A DNA stretch of 64,000 nt from Taudactylus pleione. Lineage: Eukaryota; Chordata; Amphibia; Anura; Myobatrachidae. Positions 58,122 to 64,000 of this stretch are shown one piece after another (position 1 is the stretch's first letter; every line of letters begins with the position of its first letter). Below the pieces are notes generated by a model. The model made no database searches and was not told where the DNA came from. It was given only the letters and a program-made list of their open reading frames with translations. The translations under genes and the position numbers were made by a program. The stretch spans positions 5,269,501-5,333,500 of the forward strand of contig JAUIMM010000636.1 of the NCBI GenBank assembly GCA_031769625.1, read 5' to 3'.

Positions 58122-58689
58122 GGCCACATTCAATTAGCGGCGATAATATTGTACGATTATTGATGATTTTTTCACCAATATTTTCGCACCTGTGATAATT
58201 GAATAGACTGAAACAGGCGAAAAGTTTTCTGAAAGAAATCCCCACGTTTTTAGGCAAACAATAGGGATTTTGCATTTTTTTTCTCCTGGTCTGAGATGGT
58301 GAAAACTTTTTTTGCCTGTTTCATTCTATCCGACTGTTTCAGTCCCCATAGCAGCGGCAATCCCTGCACCTACGTTAGTTACGCCAGGGCCCTGGCCAAG
58401 CCCTGTGTAATGGCACTAGATTGGCAGTAAAACAAATTATGTCAAAGTTGAGTCCTTACATGATCTTCAAAGAGTGTGATTTTATTTTCCTCTAGAAATG
58501 TAATGGCGCCAAGTGATCCTGACCTACTCATTACATTAAAGTGAAAATAGTTTCCTATTAGAATTTCTTTTGCAATGACCATAAATAAATGCCAAGGTCA
58601 AAACTTTAGGTTCTGTTGGCATATACTTACTACTACTAGCTGATGTACCCGGTTTCACCCGGGTAGACCTTAGATATTTACTGTTTCCA
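58122..58689. other. MITE fragment and unassigned DNA
   Basis: 58122-58330 resembles the attcaatt-ended family. A segment actagctgatgtacccggtt at 58635-58654 is followed by a minisatellite. No gene. Confidence 0.4.
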
Positions 58690-59025
58690 TTTCCATCTCA
58701 CCACTCCAGTAACACATTAATTCTTCACCTCTATAGTAATGCATCACTGCTATAGAAAGACATTACCCTCCCTCACCTGTGTACTAACACATTCCACTTC
58801 CTCACCCCTGTAGTAACACATTACCCCCACTCACCCCTGTAGGAACACATTCCCCTCCCTTGTCTGTATTGAAACACATTCCCTTCCTTCACCCCATAGT
58901 AACACATTTGACATTCCCCTCCCTCACATGTGTAGTAACACATTCCCCCCCATACCTGTGTAGTAACACATTCCCCTCCCATAACTGTGTAGTAATACAT
59001 TCCCTTCCCTCACTATTCAAATAGG
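58690..59025 (+). repeat. Minisatellite, about 29-bp unit
   Basis: About eleven imperfect units of the type gtagtaacacattcccctcc with ctcacctgt. Confidence 0.85.
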
Positions 59026-59338
59026 GGAGCCACTCAAACTGCCAGTGATTTTTGGCAGCACTTGGGGTGACAGTTGGTGCTTCAATACTGAACTGTGCTG
59101 CAGGAACAATGAGTCAGTCAGTCAAGACCAGGGGTTAAAATTGGCTGGAATGGAGCGTAACTGCTATTTGGAGATGGAACCAATTCCACCTCCTTCGACC
59201 CATCTTAGCCCGGCACCGCAGGGAGGCTCCATTTGCCAGGTGCCCACTGAGATTTTGTTACCATCGGGTTACCGGCTCTCTCCCCGCAGTGGCAACCGGA
59301 GGCTGGACTCACTCCTGAACTCCAGCTCCCGCAGTGCA

Positions 59339-59890
59339 CTATGGGAGAGACGTCATGACATCTCTCCCATAGTTAGAGGAGCAGCCACGTGGACCAGATG
59401 GCAGCGGACACGGGAGCAGGAGCAGGGCTTAAGGTAAGTATTATTTTTTTTTTAAATTAATCAGCTTCACTATAAGGGGCATTACTACTGGGGGCATTAC
59501 TCAGGGTGCACTACTACTGGGGGCATTACACAGGGGGCACTATTACTCATTACTCAGGGGGCACTACTACTGGGGGCATTATTCGGGGGGCACTACTACC
59601 GGGGGCATTACTCAGGGGGCACTACTACTGGAGGCATTACTCGGGGCATTACTATTGCCATTACTCAGGGGGCACTACTACTGGGGGCATTACGATTGAT
59701 GGCATTACTTAGGTGGCACTACTATTGTGGGCATTACTATTAGGGCACTACTACTGGGGGCACTACTATTGGGCGCACTATTACTGGAGGATTACTAATG
59801 GGGGCATTGTAAAGGGGGCACTGCATTAGGGGCACCGCTACTGTGGGCTCTGCATAAGGGGCACTGCCACTGTGGGCACTGCAGGGGCAC
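59339..59890 (+). repeat. GGGGGCACTACTACT minisatellite element with palindrome
   Basis: A 34-bp palindrome (59339-59372, one mismatched pair, core cgtcatgaca) is followed by a gtaagt-like site near 59433-59438. An array at 59470-59890 has units such as ctactactgggggcattact. Same group as 31679-32330, 38510-38990 and 40560-41440. Confidence 0.75.
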
Positions 59891-59904
59891 TACCATTACT
59901 GGGG

Positions 59905-60483
59905 GCAAGATGCAATCGCTCGCTGGAAAAAAGAGGCCAGATATTTAAATTAAGCGCTCACACTGCGTCGCGTATGGACGCCCACAATGTTTTAGTGAGC
60001 TACGGCAAAGTGCACCCACAAGTGTCTAAAGACGCCCCCTTGCCACTCGCAGCACACGTCATCTCCGGGAAATTAAGGATTAATCGGAACCATCGTGAGC
60101 CATCGGAGCTGCTTGCAGCCCTTGGGGTAGCATTAACCTGCCGCAAGCACTGTGATCAGTGCTGGCTGAAATACATGTAGGTGACGTGTACAATGACGCT
60201 ACTTTGCTAATTATGCACGCCCATTAAACAGCGTTTTGGCGACCTGACACACCTGCGTTCGTACATCCACTCCCCCATTCACAAGCACCTTCCCCTGTTA
60301 CCTCCCACAAATGGCACTATCTGTCACTCAAAGCAGTGAACTGATAGTGGCTTACATGTAACTAAAATCAGATAGCAGCAAATGGCTTGCGCACGCGCAC
60401 TGCAAATTATACGCATGCGCAAATGGCCGAAAATCGCTCACAGCGAGCGATCGCACCTTAGCAAGCGGGTCTGAATCATGTCC
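59905..60483 (+). mobile_element. MITE, left end eroded
   Basis: The right end gcaagcgggtctgaatcatgtcc and interior caccttcccctgttacc match the right end of the 15.6-kb element and the plain MITE family. The left terminal repeat is missing or mutated, where it abuts the minisatellite. The 102-codon frame inside is not supported. Confidence 0.65.
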
Positions 60484-60599
60484 CTTGTTTTTAAGATTCA
60501 AGTTTTTGGGAGTATATGAAGCCTCCCTTTTTGGTCCTATAAGCAGCAAACTAGAGATTTTGAACAGTGTGATAATTTTTCTTTTATATTATACAGATC

Positions 60600-60770
60600 A
60601 CAGCACCCAGCACCCCTCACCCAACACCTTTCTCTCAGCATATCACAATACCCATTACCCCTCTCCCAGCACAGCACCCCTCACACAGCACAGCACCCTT
60701 CACCCCTATCCCAGCACAGCACCCTACCCCAGCACAGATCACAGCAAAGCACCCCTCACCCAACACACAG
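60600..60770 (+). repeat. Degenerate CAGCACCCCTCACC repeat
   Basis: About eight loose copies of cagcacccctcacccaacac-like units. Confidence 0.75.
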
Positions 60771-60987
60771 GGCCGGATTATAGGCAGGGCGACAGGGGCA
60801 GGCGTCCTGGGGCCCCCACACACTGTCCCCGGCCACATATCCTAGGGATATCTTTTTTTTTCTTCTTTCAACAGAGCCGCGGACCGCGATTAAGCCCCAA
60901 CCCTCCCGTCATTTGGCACCGCCCCCTTTTAAATGACCCGTGAATCTCGCTGCTTTCTGCTGCTGCCTCTGAAACCAGGTAAGCAGT

Positions 60988-61110
60988 AATGTATGTGTGT
61001 GTGTGTGTGCGTATGCATGTGTATATGTATGCATGTATGTACTGTATATATATATATATGCATATATATGTATATATATATACACATGTGCATATATATG
61101 TACACAAAAC
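60988..61110. repeat. TG/TA microsatellite
   Basis: Alternating tgtgtg and tatatg sequence, stop-free on several frames by composition only. Confidence 0.9.
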
Positions 61111-61187
61111 CAGCATATTGCAGCATTCCTTGCAAGAAAGGACGAGCCAGATTCATTATTTCTTGCATGGAATGCTGCTGTATGCTG
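61111..61187. repeat. 77-nt foldback, miRNA-precursor-like shape
   Basis: The arm at 61111-61141 pairs with 61157-61187 with about four mismatches out of 31, loop about 15 bases. Paired cores are gcagcattcc and tgcaagaaa. The flanking TA-rich sequence can lengthen the stem. It could equally be a small foldback transposon in a TA repeat. Confidence 0.6.
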
Positions 61188-61201
61188 ACACACATATATA
61201 T

Positions 61202-64000
61202 TAGGGGTGTGCACCGGCCACTTTTCGTGTTTTGGTTTTGGATCTGGATCTATCTTCGTGTTTTGGATCTGGATTGGTTTTGCCAAAACCACCCTTCCGT
61301 GTTTTGGGTTCTGGGTTTTGTGTTTTGGATCTGTATTTTTTTTTAAAAAAGCATAAAAACAGCTAAAATCACAGAATTTGTGGGTTTTTCTGCGCCTATG
61401 CTATTATTAACCTCAATAACCTTAATTTCCACTCATTTCCAGTCTATTCTGAACATCTCACACCTCACAATAGTGTTTTTATGTCCAAATGGTTGCGCCG
61501 AGGTAGCTGGATGACTATGCTAAGCGACACGAGTGGGCGGCACAAACACGTGACCCATCTAGAAGTTATACTGCAGTGGCAGACAGGATGGCAGTTAGAA
61601 AAACTAGGCCTCAAACTGTACATAATGCAAAGAAAAAAAGAGGTGCAAGACGGAATTGTCCTTGGGCCCTCCCACCCACACTTATGTTGTATAAACAGGA
61701 CATGCACACTTTAACAAACCAATCATTTCAGCGCCAGGGTCTGCCACACGACTGTGGCTGAAATGATTGGTTCGTTTGCGCCCCCACAAAACAAGCTGGC
61801 AATTAATCTGTCCCTGCACAAACTGGCTCTACGGAGGTAAGATGTCGTCCTCATTATCCTCATCCACCGATTCCTCACCCTCTTAAGTGTTGTGTACATC
61901 CTCATCCTCACAGAGTATTAACTCGTCCCCACTGGAATCCACCACCACAGGTCCCTCTGTACGTTCTGGAGGCTGGTCTCCCTGGAAGAGTTGATAAATC
62001 ATTTTTATGAACATCATCTTCTCCACATTTAGCCTTTCGCTGACAAGGTTCCCGGCTGCACTAAACACTCTTTCGGAGTACACACTGGAGGGGGGGCAAC
62101 TCAGGTAAAATAGAGCCAGTTTGTACAGGGGACTCCAAATTGCCTCTTTTTCCTGCCAGTACAGGTACGGACTGTCTGACATGCCTACTTGGAGGCTGTC
62201 ACCGATGTAATCCTCCACCATTCTGTCAATGGTGACAGTATCATATGTAGTGACAGTAGACATGTCAGAAATTGTTGCCAGGTCCTTAAGTCCGGACCAG
62301 ATGTCCAAACTTGGTCCTGCCTGCCCTGCATCACCGCCAGTGGGTTGCTTAGGATACCTAAGTTTTCTCCTGGCAGCCCCAGTTGCGGGAGAAAATGAAG
62401 AAGGAGCTGTTGACGTGTCACGTTCCGCTTCAGCTGACAGTGTTTTTACCAGCAGGTCTTTGCACCTCTGCAGGCTTGTGTCGGCCGGAAAGAGAGACAC
62501 CACATAGGCTTTAAACCTAGGATCGAGCACGGTGGCCAAAATGTAGTGGTCTGATTGCAACAGATTGACCACCCTGGAATCCTGGCAAAGCGAATGAAGG
62601 GCTTCATCCACAAGTCCCACATGCCGAGCGGAATCGCTCCATCTTAGCTCCTCCTTCACTTTCTCCAGCTGCTTTTGCAAAAGCCTGATGAGGGGAATGA
62701 CCTGACTCAAGCTGGCAGTGTCTGAACTGACTTCACGTGTGGCAAGTTCGAAGGGCTGGAAAACCTTGCACAACACGGAAATCATTCTCCACTGCGCTTG
62801 AGTCAGGTGCATACCCCCTCCTTTGCCTATGTCATAGGTGGATGTATAGGCTTGAATGGCCTTTTGCTGCTCCTCCATCCTCTGAAGCATATAGAGGGTT
62901 GAGTTCCACCGCGTCACAACCTCTTGCTTCAGGTGATGGCGGGGCGGGTTCAAGAGTGTTTGCTGGCGCTCCAGTCTTCAGCACGCAGTCGCTGAATGGC
63001 GAAAGTGGGTAGTAATTTTTCGGGCCACCCAAAGCGTCTCCTGCACGCCCCTGTCTCTTTTCAGAAAATTCTGCACCACCAAGTTTATTGTGTGAACAAA
63101 ACATGGGACGTGCTGGAATTTGCCCAGATGTAATGCCCGCACAATATTGGTAGCGTTGTCAGATATCACAAATCCCCAGAAGAGTCTAAGTGGGGTAAGC
63201 CACTGGGCGATGATTTCCCTCAGTTTCTCTAAGAGGTTGTCGGCGGTGTGCCTCTTACTAAAACCGGTGATACACAGCGTAGCCTGCCTTGGAACGAGCT
63301 GGCGTTTCTGAGATGCTGCTACTGGTGATGCTGCTGCTGTTGCTGCGTAAGGTGATACATCTACCCAGTGGGCTGTCACAATCATATAGTCCTTAGTCTG
63401 CCCTGTTCCACTTGTCCACATGTCCGTGGTTAAGTGGACATTGGGTACAACTGCATTTTTCAGGACACTGAGGACACTTTTTCTGAGGTTTCTGTACAGT
63501 CTTTGTATCGCCTGCCTAGTGAAGTGGAATCTAGACGGGATTTGGAACCGGGGACACACTACCTCGATCAATTGTCTAAATCCCACTGCACTAATGGCGG
63601 ATAGCAGATGCACGTCTAACACCAACATAGCAGTCAAGGCATCAGTTATACGTTTTGCTTCAGGATGACTGCTGTCGTACTTCATCCTCCTCGCTAAGGA
63701 CTGTTGGAGGGTCAATTGTTTAGTAAAAGTAGTGTAGTTCCTACTTCCTCTCTGGGATGATGAACGACTCCCAGCAGAAGCAACAGCAGCAGCGGTAGCA
63801 GTAGGCGTAGCAATGCAGGATCCTCCAGAGGAATCCCGGATAGGAGAGTCAGTCATGCCAGTGACATGGCCTGCAGGACTACTTCCGATCCTGACTAAGG
63901 AGGAAATTGATGAGGAGGGAGTTGACAGTGTGGTTTGCAGGCGCTTGTATACAACAGGACAATGGGATTTAGGTGTCCCTGGACGGCTTGTGGTCTTAGC
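61202..64000 (-). mobile_element. hAT copy C, 3' part, continues beyond the window
   Basis: The 3' terminal repeat begins at 61202 (taggggtgtgcaccggcc on the plus strand). The following gttttggatctggat-type sequence is the reverse complement of the 3' region of copies A and B. The transposase lies on the minus strand from 61883 to the window edge, and the 5' end is outside. Confidence 0.88.
61883..64000 (-). pseudogene. hAT (ZBED-like) transposase, nearly intact, one in-frame stop, partial
   Basis: The frame is open from the window edge (64000) to a TAA-type end at 61883, 706 codons in one phase, except for a single TGA at 62980-62978. Visible parts are a Ser/Ala-rich linker, then LARRMKYDSSHPEAKRITDA, LTTDMWTSGTGQTKDYM with the first catalytic Asp (about 63420), and WGFVISDNATNIVRALHLG with the second (about 63160). 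Next are EVVTRWNSTLYMLQRMEEQQ (about 62900) and the dimerisation signature PPSSVYSERVFSAAGNLVSE (about 62060), with an acidic tail. Between SERLN and VEKMMF about five residues present in copy A are missing. The BED finger should lie beyond 64000. The TGA is probably a decayed CGA codon. Whether the intact form is active elsewhere is unknown. Confidence 0.9.

Noticed and set aside
60868..61346. Multiple frames of 63-127 codons on both strands
   Set aside because: They are generated by the TG/TA microsatellite and the foldback and have no similarity to known proteins.

Overview
The window looks like intergenic DNA from a large, repeat-rich vertebrate genome, most likely an amphibian (probably a frog). 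This is inferred from the mix of elements: ZBED-like hAT transposons, a Tc1/mariner copy, an L1/Tx1-type LINE, a Helitron, an endogenous retrovirus remnant, Penelope-type hammerhead-like motifs, and many MITEs and minisatellites. I recognise no host gene, and almost every protein similarity belongs to a mobile element. The species cannot be named from sequence alone.

Layout. 1-6.5 kb: MITEs with 11-bp ends related to gggcctgattc and 3-bp target duplications, then minisatellites. 6.55-28.07 kb: one hAT transposon (copy A), split by a single 15.6-kb element at 7363-22998. That element has matching terminal repeats and an ATA target duplication, and it sits inside the hAT's own 40-bp tandem array. 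It carries a divergent pair of broken Myb/SANT-like genes (13.1-19.7 kb minus, 20.1-21.4 kb plus). It was itself invaded by a chain-of-hairpins MITE, a Tc1 element, an L1 with a perfect 12-bp target duplication, and another MITE. 28-33 kb: L1 fragment, minisatellites and unassigned DNA. 34.7-38.1 kb: decayed retroviral pol and env. 38-43 kb: minisatellites and hairpin clusters. 43.5-48.7 kb: Helitron Rep-helicase remnant on the minus strand. 49-55 kb: dispersed repeats with TTAGG-like tracts and tandem tRNA-derived SINE units. 55.4-58.0 kb: hAT copy B without transposase. 58-61 kb: minisatellites and a MITE. 61.2-64.0 kb: hAT copy C on the minus strand, with a nearly open transposase running off the window.

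The most unusual structure is a MITE family built almost wholly of consecutive hairpins: eleven in 549 bp at 7672-8220. Related copies lie at 891-1307, 2161-2709 and 2713-3082. Between copies, arm sequences differ while each arm still pairs with its partner, and two copies carry deletions that run from one hairpin apex to another. The MITE ends resemble those of the 15.6-kb element, so that element is a plausible relative of their autonomous source, although no transposase is recognisable in it.
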